DNA from: Puccinellia tenuiflora
Lineage: Eukaryota > Streptophyta > Magnoliopsida > Poales > Poaceae
DNA length: 64,000 bases
NCBI GenBank assembly: GCA_012064385.1
Contig: QRDG01000062.1
Span: 1,162,079 to 1,226,078 of the forward strand
Direction of reading: 5' to 3'
Shown: positions 46,529 to 57,172 of the stretch, one piece after another
Layout of the letters: each line of letters starts with the position of its first letter
How positions within the stretch are numbered: position 1 is the stretch's first letter
Translations under genes and position numbers: made by a program
The notes under the pieces: generated by a model
The model's database searches: none
Told to the model about the DNA's origin: nothing
What the model saw: the letters and a program-made list of their open reading frames with translations, nothing else

Positions 46529-47087
46529 TGATAACCCACAAGTATAGGGGATCGCAACAGTCTTCGAGGGAAGTAAAACCCAAATTTATTGATTCGACAC
46601 AAGGGGAGACAAAGAATACTTATAAGTCTTAACAACTGAGTTGTCAATTCAGCTGCACCTGGAAAAGCACTAGTAACAGGGGTGATGTGAAAGCAACAGT
46701 AATATGAGAGCAGTAGCAATAGTAACACAGTAGCAGTAGCAGTGAGACAGAGGCAATGACACCAGAAAATAGTTGATACTACTTCTAATGGCATGTAGGA
46801 CAAAGCAAGTATTTGATGATGAAAGATGGACCGGGGTTCTCAGCTATCTACACTAGTGGCAACTCTCCAAAATAAATAACAGGTGTTGGGTGAACAAATT
46901 ACAGCTGGGCAATTGACAGAATAGAGAAAGCATAACAATGCATATACATTGCATGATACAAAGGATGATGATCACTATGAGATGAGTTTGGGCATTACGA
47001 CAAAGTACACAGACCGCTATTCTAAGCATGCATCTGTGCCTAAATAATCCACCTTTGGGATAACATCCGTAAAATCCCTCCAGTATT
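46529..47087 (-). repeat. 5' LTR of element C, left part
   Basis: Matches 39300-40739 minus the Harbinger insertion almost base for base. It stops at CCTCCAGTATT, where TGAAAGTGC of Copia element K begins; GTATT (47083-47087) is the likely 5-bp target duplication. Confidence 0.9.
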
Positions 47088-48099
47088 TGAAAGTGCATGG
47101 TTGATCCCATGCATGGTTTTGGTAATTAATGACAATCTCTATGGACTAATGTTTGCATTGAGCCATATTTATAGGTGTGTCCATTTGCGTTGCTTGATCT
47201 CCATTTGTTGGAGTCAAGGTTAAGAGAAGAAGAAAAGTTTGTGTTGATCAAGGCCTTGTGCGGGTTGATCATCACTCAAGGCCAAGTGAGATATGCCGAA
47301 GAGAGCGTCTCCCATCTTGGTGTATGGGGGAGCATCAAGTGAATCTTCACCGAAGCGCAATCGAGGAAGGTGGTGCGTCTTGAGGAGATGAAGATCATCT
47401 TCATCGACCTCAAGTGGATTTATGCGCAAGGCAAAGGTATGATCTTGATAGGGTTTCTATTTTACCGGTCTCATGTTGTTTAGTGAGAGACCGGGTTATA
47501 GGATAGATAGCCGTACTATCAAGAGGGGCTCTCGACCGAGTATCATGATCGTATCGTTCGTGGAGAGCTCAAACCTTTGCATCCATGCAATCTTCTTTAT
47601 TGGTTCTTATTTGGTTCTTATCGTGGTGTGGTCTTGGTGCTTGTCATGCTTGTCATGACAAAGCCAAGTTCATCGAAAACGGTTTGCTTATACGTCTTCT
47701 TTTGCGGTTTCGGTATTGGAGATTTTGCTGGGTCATCCGTGCGGAAGATTTATATCTTCCATCTCGTTGCGAAATCTCCATTGCTTGTTTGCCTTTTACA
47801 AAGGTTGCTTTTGTTGTCCTCTTTCCAACAAAATTGGTTTTACCTCTTTCGGACTTCAATTGCAAAAGATACGGCATTTCCGGTTTTCAAAAAGGGGAGG
47901 TTTTCCCGGCGTGTCCTTTTAGAGAGGTCAAACTCTCTCCCTATGATTTCCTCCTCACATGATGGACAATGATGTTTCTCTGCATGATCTTGTAGAGCTT
48001 TTCGTTGCGAGTCTAACGAGCCCAAGATCATCGAAAACGGAGTCCGGATGCAAAAGATATGCCCGTTTTCGTATCGCAGTTTCTGCTGGTTTTCTGTGG

Positions 48100-48468
48100 G
48101 GCGGAAGTTCCGGCCCGGAGGCCGGAAATTCCGGCCCCCGGAAGTTCCGGCCCTGGCACCGGAATATCCGGCCCATATTTTCATCTGAGCTTTTTTGGCT
48201 AAGTCTTTTTGGCTTTTCTCTCTGGAGGGGGTCCGGAATTTTGCCTCGGAAGTTTCCTCGGAAATTTCCGGGGGTCCGGAATTTCCGGTCTTTGGTCCGG
48301 AATTTCCGGCCCAAGAAAAATTTGGCTAAGTCATTTTCGCGTTTTCTCTCGGGTGGGGGTCCGGAACTTTGCACCGGAGGTTTGCTCCGGAAATTTCCGG
48401 GGCACCGGAAATTCCGGTGTAAGCCCCGGAATATCCGGCCCTTTAACCCGGAATTTCCGGCCCTGCGG
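48100..48468. repeat. TTCCGG/CCGGAA palindromic array in the K 5' LTR
   Basis: Three clusters (about 48100-48176, 48226-48312 and 48354-48468) of TTCCGGCCC, CCGGAAATTTCCGG, CCGGAATTTCCGG and CCGGAATATCCGG words, ending about 30 bases before the TATA box. The position suggests a promoter-proximal control or methylation-target array. It is repeated in the 3' LTR. Confidence 0.85.
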
Positions 48469-48496
48469 TTTTCCAACGGCTAGTTTTTGGGGGAGG

Positions 48497-48506
48497 CTAT
48501 AAATAG
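48497..48506 (+). promoter_or_regulatory. TATA box of the K 5' LTR
   Basis: CTATAAATAG after GGGGGAGG, followed by pyrimidine-rich sequence. The same box is in the 3' LTR at 63824-63833. Transcription should begin near 48530. Confidence 0.75.
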
Positions 48507-49526
48507 CCCCCTTCTTCCCCCAAGTGCTGGTTGCTGGTCTTGCTCACTTGCTTTTCTCTCTCCTCCATTGTTGCTAATCTTGTGAGCTTGATTCCTCTCA
48601 ATCCCTCCAATGATTCTTGCCCAAATTTAGGGATTCAAGAGAGGAGATCTAGATCTACCATTCCACCAATCAAATTCTCCTCTAAGTGAGGGGAACCTAG
48701 TGGATCTAGATTTGGGGTTGCTTTGTGTTCATCCCCTTTGTTCTTCCTCTCTTATTCCCCCAAAGCATTTGTTGCTTGGTTGGAATTTGAGAGTGAAGGA
48801 TTTGATCACTTTGTGTGTTCTTCCCTCTTGCATTAGTTGCATCGGGTTGCTCTCTCCACGGTAATACGTGAAGTTGAAGGTTGAGAAGCTTGTTACTCTT
48901 GGGTGCATTGTGTTCCCAAGAGCTTGTTGCCTCTTGGGTGCATTGTGTACCCTAGACGGTTGGAGGTGCCGCGAAGACTTCGAGTTGTGAAGCTTTGGCA
49001 CGAGTTTGGGAGCCCCCAATTGAGTTGTGGGTGTGTGCCCCAAGAAGAGTTGTAAAGGGCTCCGGAATCCGCCTTGAAGGATTCCGATAGTGGAAGGTGA
49101 ACCAATCCCTTGGGTGAGGTTCATCGGAGAATAGGGTGAGGCCTTTGTGGCATCTTGAGTAGGCCTCTTGTGGCGAGCTCACACCCCTCCAACGAGACGT
49201 ACTCCCTTAACAAGGAGGAACTCGGGAATATATCCTCGTCTCCGCGTGCCTCGGTTATTACTATACCCGAGCTTTTATTTATGCAATTTACATTGTGATA
49301 GCCTTCGTGCTTGAAGTTTATCTATAGCTATCACCTTGTTGCTTAAATTGCTTAGCATAAGTTGTTGGTGCACATAGGTGAGCCTAGTAATTAGGTTGTT
49401 GGCTTGTTAATTTAAACACCTAGTTTTATTCCGCAATTATCAAGCCCCTAATTAGAAAAAGTGTTAATCGCCTATTCACCCCCCCCCCCTCTAGGCGACA
49501 TCCGGGACATCGTTTGTTCTTTCAAT

Positions 49527-49538
49527 TGGTATCAGAGC
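49527..49538 (+). other. Primer-binding site of element K (initiator Met tRNA)
   Basis: TGGTATCAGAGC two bases after the 5' LTR. Confidence 0.9.
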
Positions 49539-49578
49539 CTCGTCTCTCTTGTTTGGCTTCACCGCCTAGAGAGTAAAG

Positions 49579-51629
49579 ATGTCGTTTAGAGAACTAGTGC
49601 ACGATCCCACTTTTATATTCGATGGCACAAATTATGATGTTTGGAAAATTCGCATGCTTAATCTTTTTAGGGATATAGACCCATTTTTAAAGAGTGTTGT
49701 AGATATGGGTTTTTCTCCTCCAAAGGATTCCCAAAATTTATCCTTAGAGGATGAGAAAAACTCTTATCTCGATACTCTAGCATCTAATGGTCTTACATGT
49801 GTTTTGAGTGATGTAGTGCTTGAGTCAATCATGCCTTTTCGGAATGCTCATGAGATTTGGACCAAGCTTCAAGACAAATATGGAGTGTCCAACACTATTG
49901 AGGATGATTGGTCTCCCTCCACCTCCGACCGTGATGAGTTCTCGTCTTCGTCTACTTCACCAAAATGTGGTAAGCCACAAACTAATGTGATGGTGAGTAG
50001 TGATAGGTTTTGCAATATTGATAGTGACCTCTTCTTTGATGATCTCTTATCTCTATCTTGTTGCAATGCCTCATCTTTGGACCAAAACACACATAGCACT
50101 ATAAATGTCATACATGCTAGTGTTGATAGTCCTTGCATATCATCCAAAAATTGCTTAGATAAATCTAATGATGATATGCTTGCTTTATCTTGTTCCAATA
50201 ATAAAAATGCTTGCGTTCCCTCTAACTCTTGCATGAATAATAATGTAGAGGAAACCCAACTAATTGTGGAACAAGATTTGAACTTGAGTAGTTCAAAGAT
50301 TGATTATTCTTCATCCATCACTTATTGCCTCATGGCTAAATCCTCTAGTAGTGATGATAATAATAATAATGATAATGATAATATTGATGAAGAAGTTGAT
50401 GTGGAAAAGGTTAATGCTCTCCTTAATGATAAAGGTCGAATGATTCTTAAGGCTCTTTCAAAGAATAAAATTGCTTGTGCTAACCTCCATGAAATTATGA
50501 GCACCCTAGTTGAGCGCGGGGAAACTATTGAGGCTTTGGAAGCAAGCCTTGAAGAAAAGGGTAAGATTTAAAGAGATGATGCTATGGAGAAGGCATCTTT
50601 AGAGGATGCTCTTGAGGAAGAGCGTGAGACTCGTGCTTCTCTTGAGGAGAAATTAGAATCTTTCGAGGAGTCTCAAAATGAAATTATTGCTAAAATCATT
50701 AAAGAACGTGACCATGCTCATGCTAAATATAAAGTGTTTAAAATGGAAAATGCTAGATTGAATGATGAGCTTGTCAAGTTGTCTTCTTCTATTTCTAATG
50801 TCAATGATGCTTGTGCTACTAACTCAATTTCTTGTGAAGCATCTATGTCGAAGGAGAATGTTGAGCTAAGGGCTCAACTTGAGTTGCTAACTAGCAAGTA
50901 TGAGAAGTTGGAAGCAAGTCATGAAAAGCTATCTAGCTCTAATGATGATCTTCTAGCATCCTATGGGAAGTTGGAAGAAAATCATGAAAAGCTATCTAGC
51001 TCTAATGATGAACTTCTTGCATCCTATGCTTGTCTTAAGTTAGCTCATGAGGCCATCACTACAAAGGTAACATCTAGTGAGCCTCATGTGGATAATAGCA
51101 CAACTTCAACCAAAAATGCTATATTGTCATGTGCTAGTCCTAGTAGTTCATCCACTAAAAATGTTGGTACATCTTGTGATGAATTACTTGCTTTGCCTTG
51201 TTGCTCTAACAACGATGCATCTACCTCCTCTAGTACTTGTGTTGTCACTAACCATGTAGAGAAAAGAGGAGAGCTCAAGGCCCAAGCTAAGCGTCATGAA
51301 GGGAAGTGTGCACTTGACAACATGTTGAGTGTGCAACAATCCCCGAATGACAAGAGTGGACTTGGATTCAACTCCAACAACAAGACCAAGTCCAAGGTTG
51401 AGAAGAAGAAGAAGGGCCAAGTTCAAATCAAGAATCCGGCCAAGATCACTTACTTCAAGTGCAAGGTTGAAGGGCACCACGTTCGGGATTGCCCAATGAA
51501 GAAGAAGCCTCTTAGTGAGAAGCAACTAGGGAAGCGGCCCCTTGCTCAATCTCATGGTGTACCATGTGTTGAACAAAGGCCACCTCCTAAGAAGACTCAA
51601 GCCAATGCTCCTCAAGTTGAGGGGCCTAT
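49579..51629 (+). pseudogene. Copia Gag of element K, main part (nonsense codon, then split by element D)
   Basis: Starts MSFRELVHDPTFIFDGTNYD (ATG 49579). A UBN2/DUF4219-type Copia gag N-terminus (DGTNYDVWKIRM, EIWTKLQDKYG) covers about residues 1-110. A Ser/Cys/Asn-rich middle has three copies of an acidic-LLALPCC-like motif. A TAA at 50569-50571 interrupts the frame, which continues without shift into a coiled coil (LEEKLESFEESQNEI, repeated HEKLSSSNDDLLASY). A first zinc knuckle at 51451-51492 reads YFKCKVEGHHVRDC, with Tyr in place of the first Cys. The frame breaks at 51629 where element D is inserted (TSD CCTAT). Gag would form the virus-like particle that packages element RNA. Product is not functional as is. 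Confidence 0.85.
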
Positions 51630-53125
51630 TGATAGCGCGAGAGGTGTTAATCAATCACGCTTCGTTGGGCACCCCAAGAGGAAGGTTTGAGGAGCACAGC
51701 AGCAAGTTTTCCCTCAGTTAGAAACCAAGGTTATCGAACCAGTAGGAGTGAGGAATGCTTCAGAAGGTTATCCACAACTGCAACGGCGCCAGAAAAGGAG
51801 CTTGGCGTGTTGACAGCAACGGTGCCAGAAAAAGACGATTGCAGGAGAGACAGTGGAACCTGCAGAACACAATCAAACTACTTTGCCCCAACGAAGCAGT
51901 GAGGTTGTCAATCTCACCGGCCTTGTTGAATACAAAGGATTAAATGTATGTGTGGTAGGAAGCTTGTTTGCAGTAAATGAAAGCAGTAGAGCAGTTGATT
52001 TAATTGCAGATGTAAAAGAATGGACCGGGTTTCACAGTTCACTAGTGGTGTCTTCTCCATAAATAAAATACTACACATGCTGGGTAACAAATTACAGCTG
52101 GGCAATTGACAGGATAGAGAATGCATGACAATGCATAAACATTGCATAATACAGAGGATGATGATGTCTATATGAGATGCTCTGGGCATTACGACAAAAT
52201 ACATAGATAGCTGTTCCAAGCATACACCTATGCCTAAATAGTCCACCTTTGAGATAACATACCGTAAAATCTCTCTGGTATTAATCTAGCATAAATACTC
52301 CCTCTTGGAGTTACAAGCAACTACTTGATCAAGGCAATTACAAGTACCGGAAAGCATGCAAGATCACAAATAACATAGACATGATAATATCAATAATCAA
52401 CATCACAAGGTACTTCTCTATTCATCGGATCCCAGCAAACACAACATGTAGCATTACAATAAGATGATCTTGATCATGATAGGCAGCTCACAAGATCTAA
52501 ACATGATAGCACAATTGGAGAAGACTACCATCTAGCTACTGCATGGACCCGTAGTCCAAGGATGAACTACTCACTCATCTGTCCGGAGGCGGGCATGGTG
52601 GTGTAGAGCCCTCCGGCGATGATTCCCCTCTCCGGCAGGGTGCCGGGAAGAGCTTCAGAACCCTCCCGAACTAGGGTTGACGACGGCGGCGGCGACGGAT
52701 GTTTTTCTAGAGATGTGATCGGGTACTTAGGGTATTCTCGTCGAGAGGAATAAATAGGCGAAAGGGCGGCGTCGGTGGAGACCCGAGGGGGCCACACCAC
52801 CTGGTGGCGCGGCAGACAGGTGGGCCGCGCCACCCTAGGGTGTGGTCGCCCTCTGGTGCGTCTTCGGCTCCCCTTTGGACTCCGTGTGCGTGACGAAATT
52901 ATAAGATCCTGGGTTTTTGTCTCGTCCAATTCCGAGAATATTTCCTTAAGTACTTTTCTGAAACGGAAAAACAGCAGAAAACAGGAACTGGCACTGGGGC
53001 ATCTTGTTAATATGTTAGTTCCAAAAATGCATAAAAATGCTATAAGATGTAAACAAAACATGTAGCAAATGATATGAAAACAAGCATGGATCATAAGAAA
53101 TTATAGATACGTCGGAGACGTATCA
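51630..53125 (-). repeat. 3' LTR of element D
   Basis: TGATAGCGCGAGAGG to ACGTATCA. Includes two primer-site-like copies (CAACGGCGCCAGAAAAGGAGC and CAACGGTGCCAGAAAAAGAC, about 51780-51838), tip hairpin 53106-53124, TATA-like CTATTTATTCC on the minus strand (52749-52759) and GC-rich inverted repeat 52790-52848. Compared with the 5' LTR, about 125 bp are missing after GGTATTAA. Confidence 0.9.
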
Positions 53126-56007
53126 GCATCCCCAAGCTTAGTTCTACTCGTCCTCGAGTAGGTAGAACGATAACAAATAATTTCTTAGGAGACATGCAAA
53201 CTCACAATTTAGATCAACATAGCAATGCAAAGCACATGATGTGAATAAGGTGATCCAAAACAATTGTCTATAGTTGACATTAAGCAAACAATGATTAACA
53301 AATGCTAGCTAAAAGAAGCTAGAACTTTTCATGAATCAGCGTGCTGGAGACAAGGAACCATACATAAGGTTTAGAAAGAAGAATGGTAAATTGTGTCTCC
53401 AATGTAAAATGTCAATCAATCTTCAAAGCATCAAATTCAGTTAATAATAGAAATAGCCAAGCTCAAGTCAAGTGTCCTTAATCCATCCACTTAACTTATC
53501 AACTGTTATGTAGTCCACTCAACTAATACAAGCAAGAAGAAGGCTTGGCACCATGAGGTTATGGCAAAGAGAATAATAATGGGGGTTTGGAAGGCCAAAA
53601 AGAAAGGCTCAAATAGTGGAAGAGGTAACCACAAGACAAGAGGAAGTCCCGTAGTAGACACTGAATGAGGAGTAGTGATTGCCATGCAACGGATGCACAT
53701 AGAGCTATATGAATGGAAGCTCTCCAATGGAACTAGTGGGGGTGCATCCAACTTGCTTGCTCATGAAGACCTAGAGCTCACTTGAGGAGGCTCATCATTG
53801 GAATATACAAGCCAAGTTCTATAACGTTTGGTCCCCACATAGTTATACTAATGAAGCATGAAAACTCACTATAATGATGTAGGTGCTACTAGCACAAGTG
53901 TGGAATAAAAGGATAGTAGTGTTGCCCCCTCTCTCATTTTATATTCTTTTTTATTTTTCTCTTTTTTTTTTGCTTTTTGCTTTTTGAGGCCTTTGTGGCT
54001 CTTATATATTTTCTCTCATTGGTCTCTTTTGGACTCTTTTAATTGGCCACTTTGGACTCTTTTCAATATGCTCACAGGTAGAGGCAAGACTCTATTTTAC
54101 AAGATGATCATCACACTTTTTGGTGTACTCAAAACTCAAAGACTAATACATGGTGTATGGTGGATATGCAAGACCGAGCGTAGTGTGGAAAAGATGTAAC
54201 ACATGTGGAAAACCACGCATCACACTAACTCAAATGGTCAAGCAATACTATATGGTAATGAAGTAAAAATGACATAAAGTCATGTAATGTAAATGATGGA
54301 TGTTGCATGCCAATGTATCTCGGAACAGCTATGGAAATGCTGTGATAGGTAGATATGGTGGTTGTTTTGAGAAAGATAGTTGGCTTATGTGTAGGAGAAC
54401 AAGATGAAGATCTCCGACGGGGTTGGATGTACTTGCGAAGTATGCACCAATCTCAATGTGAAAAAGGGCAATGCAAAGCACCGAAGAGGCTAGCAAAATA
54501 TGGAGGTGGAAGTGCCAAAAACCAAAAACTCACATAGCATGTCGTATATTGCAAACAACTAACAGTATCAAAGTCTCACAAATGGTTAGAGACACCCCGA
54601 GAGGGATCGTGGCGGCGACACAAGTGCCCCGTTGGCTTCCCCGACCGTTGCAGTAACTATACCATTAGAAACTTCTTTTCAACTAAATGGAAATCACGGC
54701 ACTAAAGCACTATTGACTTAAGTTGTTTTTAGTTCAGAAAAGTACGGCTCCACGCTCTACTAATCAGCTCTTAACAACATTAGCCAACAAATTTTAACCA
54801 TTAGTTATTTTAATACCTCAAAACAATTGAAGAGGAGCAAGTTATCTACACAATGGTCTACAAGACTATGCAGCTTTTCTCTATTTCATACCACTATCAC
54901 AAGCATAGCATTTTCCAATCTAACACATCAACCAAGCAACTAAAACAACTCTCTAACAAATAAGAGTGAAACACAAGAGAGCTTAACACAAAGAACTAGC
55001 AGCTCTAAACAAGATACATGCTAAAAGCGAGAGCTTACTAGAAAACAGACAGTAGCTAAGAATACTCAACAAATATAAGCGAAGCACAAGAGTATTAATA
55101 TGAAAAAGTGGAGCGTGTCTCTCTCCCACACAAGAATGCTAGGATCCAACTTATTAAGCAAACTAAAACACACACTCAAAATAAAAACAGACGCTCCAAG
55201 CAAAATACATAAGATGTAGTGGAATAAAAATATAGTATCACTAGAGATGACCTGATAGTTTTGTCGATGAAGAAGGGGATGCCTTGGGCATCCCCAAACT
55301 TAGATGCTTGAGTCTTCTTGAATTTGCTGGGGATGACCCACCGGGGCATCCCCAAGCTTAGGCTTTTCACTCTTCTTGATCTCATCATATCGTCCCTTTT
55401 GCTTACTTGAAAACTTCCACCACATCAAACTCAAAGTAATTCTCATTAGAGGGTTAGTGCATAAACCAAAAATTCACAAGTTCTACTGTGACACAAGCAC
55501 ACCTTAATGCATTATAACATTAGCTACAGCCACTGATGCTCAAAGAATCAAAAAGATCCAAATAAACATCGCAAAAGAAGCAATGCACAATAAAAGGCAG
55601 AATCTGTCAAAATCTGAACAGTCTGTAAAGACGAATTTTTTCGAGGCACTAGAGTTGCTCAAATCGAAAATCACTGAACTAGAAAAAGTTTCATACATAT
55701 ATGAGGATGCAGCACGCAAAATCTCAAAGCATTTCGTTGAATCTGGAATAAATGACGAATTTAACGGTGACAGACAGAAATCTGTTTCCTGTGCAGAAAT
55801 CCAAATATAGCAGAAACTTTCTACTAGAGACCTTACTTGGCACAACATTGCAAGAAAATAAAGATACAAAGAAGTTGCTACAGAAGTAAACAAACTTCTT
55901 GACTCAAATAAAAGAAAATATACTGAAAATAAAATGATGGGTTGTCTCCCATAAGCGCTTTTCTTTAACGCCTTTCAGCTAGGCGCAGAAAGTGAACATC
56001 AAGTATT
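53126..56007 (-). mobile_element. Element D internal non-coding region
   Basis: Starts with polypurine-like TAAGCTTGGGGATGC (minus) at the 3' LTR. Pyrimidine/purine-biased tracts lie at 53935-54070. Long stretches match element C (for example 55060-55560 with 43290-43800). Sense copies of the AAGCTTGGGGATG-type motif recur near 55288 and 55350. Open frames here start at non-ATG codons or show no domain. Confidence 0.6.
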
Positions 56008-56859
56008 TCAAAGAGAAGAAGCATCAAACTCATAAATATGTTTACTCTTTTTACCTTTAGGCTTACTCTTGGGTTTAGGGAATGTATGTCCAACTTGTGG
56101 AGAAGTGGTGCACTTAAGATTACCTTTCCCCATGTCTATTATTGCTCCAACAAGTTTGAGTATAGATCTCCCAAGTGTAATTTGTCCGGTTCCTGCACAT
56201 TCAATAACAAGGTAATCAGTGGACACCGTTCTTCCCAAGAATTTTGTAAACACTCCTTCAGCTGTTCCAATGGGTGAAATGAAGGTATTATTGGTAAGAA
56301 ATATCTTTTCTCCACATTCAGCAAGTCCCCAAAGATTCAAAGACTCATAAATGGTTTTAGGCATAAGGCAAAACTCAGACATAGTATCACAATGAGCATG
56401 AAAAATCCTATCTCCAATAACAACCTTTATTATAGGAACCCACATGGATGATTTAAAGTTTACAGGAATATGGTCATAATATTCGCGAATCTTATTATAC
56501 CCTTCCTTTAGGTGAGATATGTCTGTCTCAAGAGTGTTTAATCTAGCATAAATGCTTTTAAGAGATGAATCAGATTTATCAGTTGAACTAGTAACCAGCT
56601 TTTTTATGGCATTAAAAGCTTGATCCCCATCACAATGAAGGAAATCTCCCCCAACAATAGCATCTAAAGCATATCTATGACAGAGAACAAGACCAAAGTA
56701 GAAATTTTTAAGCAGCAAACTCATGGTCATCTGAGGTTCGGTTTGACTATAGGAGTCAAAAATTCTTTCCCATGCTTCTTTAAAACTCTCTTCACCCCCT
56801 TGTTTAAAAGTAAAGATTAGCTCATCAGGGGACATGGTAACAGGCATAACACTAGACAT
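56008..56859 (-). CDS. Gag-like/retropepsin-like ORF of element D
   Basis: 283 residues from the ATG at 56859; an upstream TTG is in frame but less likely. About residues 1-90 carry gag-type motifs (GGEESFKEAWERIFDSYSQT, LLLKNFYFGL, ALDAIVGGDF), followed by a short coiled coil (LKSIYARLNTLETDISHLKE) and then a retropepsin-like fold: VVIGDRIFHAHCDTMSEF, near residue 160, where the usual D-[TS/L]-G is D-T-M, and later ITLGRSILKLVGAIID, which matches the ILGRPFL-type end. It ends in a basic KPKSKPKGKKSKH tail. Loss of the catalytic Gly and Ser/Ala predicts an inactive protease. The ORF itself is unbroken, so the protein could act structurally. No polymerase follows. Confidence 0.75.
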   Translation of the reverse strand: MSSVMPVTMSPDELIFTFKQGGEESFKEAWERIFDSYSQTEPQMTMSLLLKNFYFGLVLCHRYALDAIVGGDFLHCDGDQAFNAIKKLVTSSTDKSDSSLKSIYARLNTLETDISHLKEGYNKIREYYDHIPVNFKSSMWVPIIKVVIGDRIFHAHCDTMSEFCLMPKTIYESLNLWGLAECGEKIFLTNNTFISPIGTAEGVFTKFLGRTVSTDYLVIECAGTGQITLGRSILKLVGAIIDMGKGNLKCTTSPQVGHTFPKPKSKPKGKKSKHIYEFDASSL

Positions 56860-57055
56860 GAGAAGAACGAAATAAAACAAATAACTAATTTTTTTGGGTT
56901 TTTGATATAGGAAAGCAACAAGATAAATTCTACACTAATTTTTTTGTGTTTTTGATATAAGAAAGCAAAACAAGACAAAGCAATAATAATAAGCAAGACT
57001 AAAACAAAGTAAAGAGATTGGAACTGAGAGACTCCCCTTGCAGAAGCTTCTCTAC

Positions 57056-57073
57056 TCCCCGGCAACGGCGCCA
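57056..57073 (-). other. Second primer-binding-site copy of element D
   Basis: TGGCGCCGTTGCCGGGGA on the minus strand, 88 bases further inside than the LTR-proximal copy, within a repeated AGAAGCTTCT...CCCCGGCAACGGCGCCAGAAAAAGAGCT unit. Confidence 0.85.
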
Positions 57074-57143
57074 GAAAAAGAGCTGTTGATGGAGGAGTGA
57101 GAAGTTTGGTACTTCGAGAAGCTTCTTACTGAGCACTCTTAAC

Positions 57144-57161
57144 TCCCCGGCAACGGCGCCA
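57144..57161 (-). other. LTR-proximal primer-binding site of element D (tRNA-Asp)
   Basis: Perfect TGGCGCCGTTGCCGGGGA on the minus strand, 11 bases inside the 5' LTR. This is the copy in the right place to prime. Confidence 0.9.
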
Positions 57162-57172
57162 GAAAAAGAGCT

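Larger units (their letters stand above)
39300..47087 (-). mobile_element. Non-autonomous Gypsy element C (minus); right end beyond the Copia insertion
   Basis: 3' LTR at 39300-41723, internal region with one long ORF, tRNA-Asp site and 5' LTR part at 46529-47087. The two LTR copies differ at only a few bases over the shared stretch (for example GCAGCAG against GCAACAG), so the insertion is fairly young. The 5' LTR is broken at 47087 by Copia element K; its remainder should lie past the end of the window. No polymerase or integrase is encoded. Confidence 0.85.
47088..49524 (+). repeat. 5' LTR of Copia element K
   Basis: 2437 bp bounded by TGAAAG and CTTTCA. It contains a TTCCGG-rich array, a TATA box, a polyC tract before CTCTAGGCGACATCC, and a small duplication of CTTGGGTGCATTGTG (near 48898 and 48932). 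ORFs inside it are by-products of the repeats. Confidence 0.9.

Noticed and set aside
48100..48468. TTCCGG array as a CRISPR-like repeat
   Set aside because: Units are short, palindromic, irregularly spaced and in a plant LTR promoter, with no uniform spacers.
47955..48502. Overlapping long ORFs on both strands in the K LTRs (also 63297-63829), with repeated FRGPEF/GNFRG-like peptides
   Set aside because: They are translations of the TTCCGG array in all frames; the signal is the DNA repeat, not protein.
53506..53751. Hydrophobic 81-codon minus-strand ORF in element D
   Set aside because: It starts at TTG rather than ATG, sits in non-coding internal DNA and has no relative among the other elements here.
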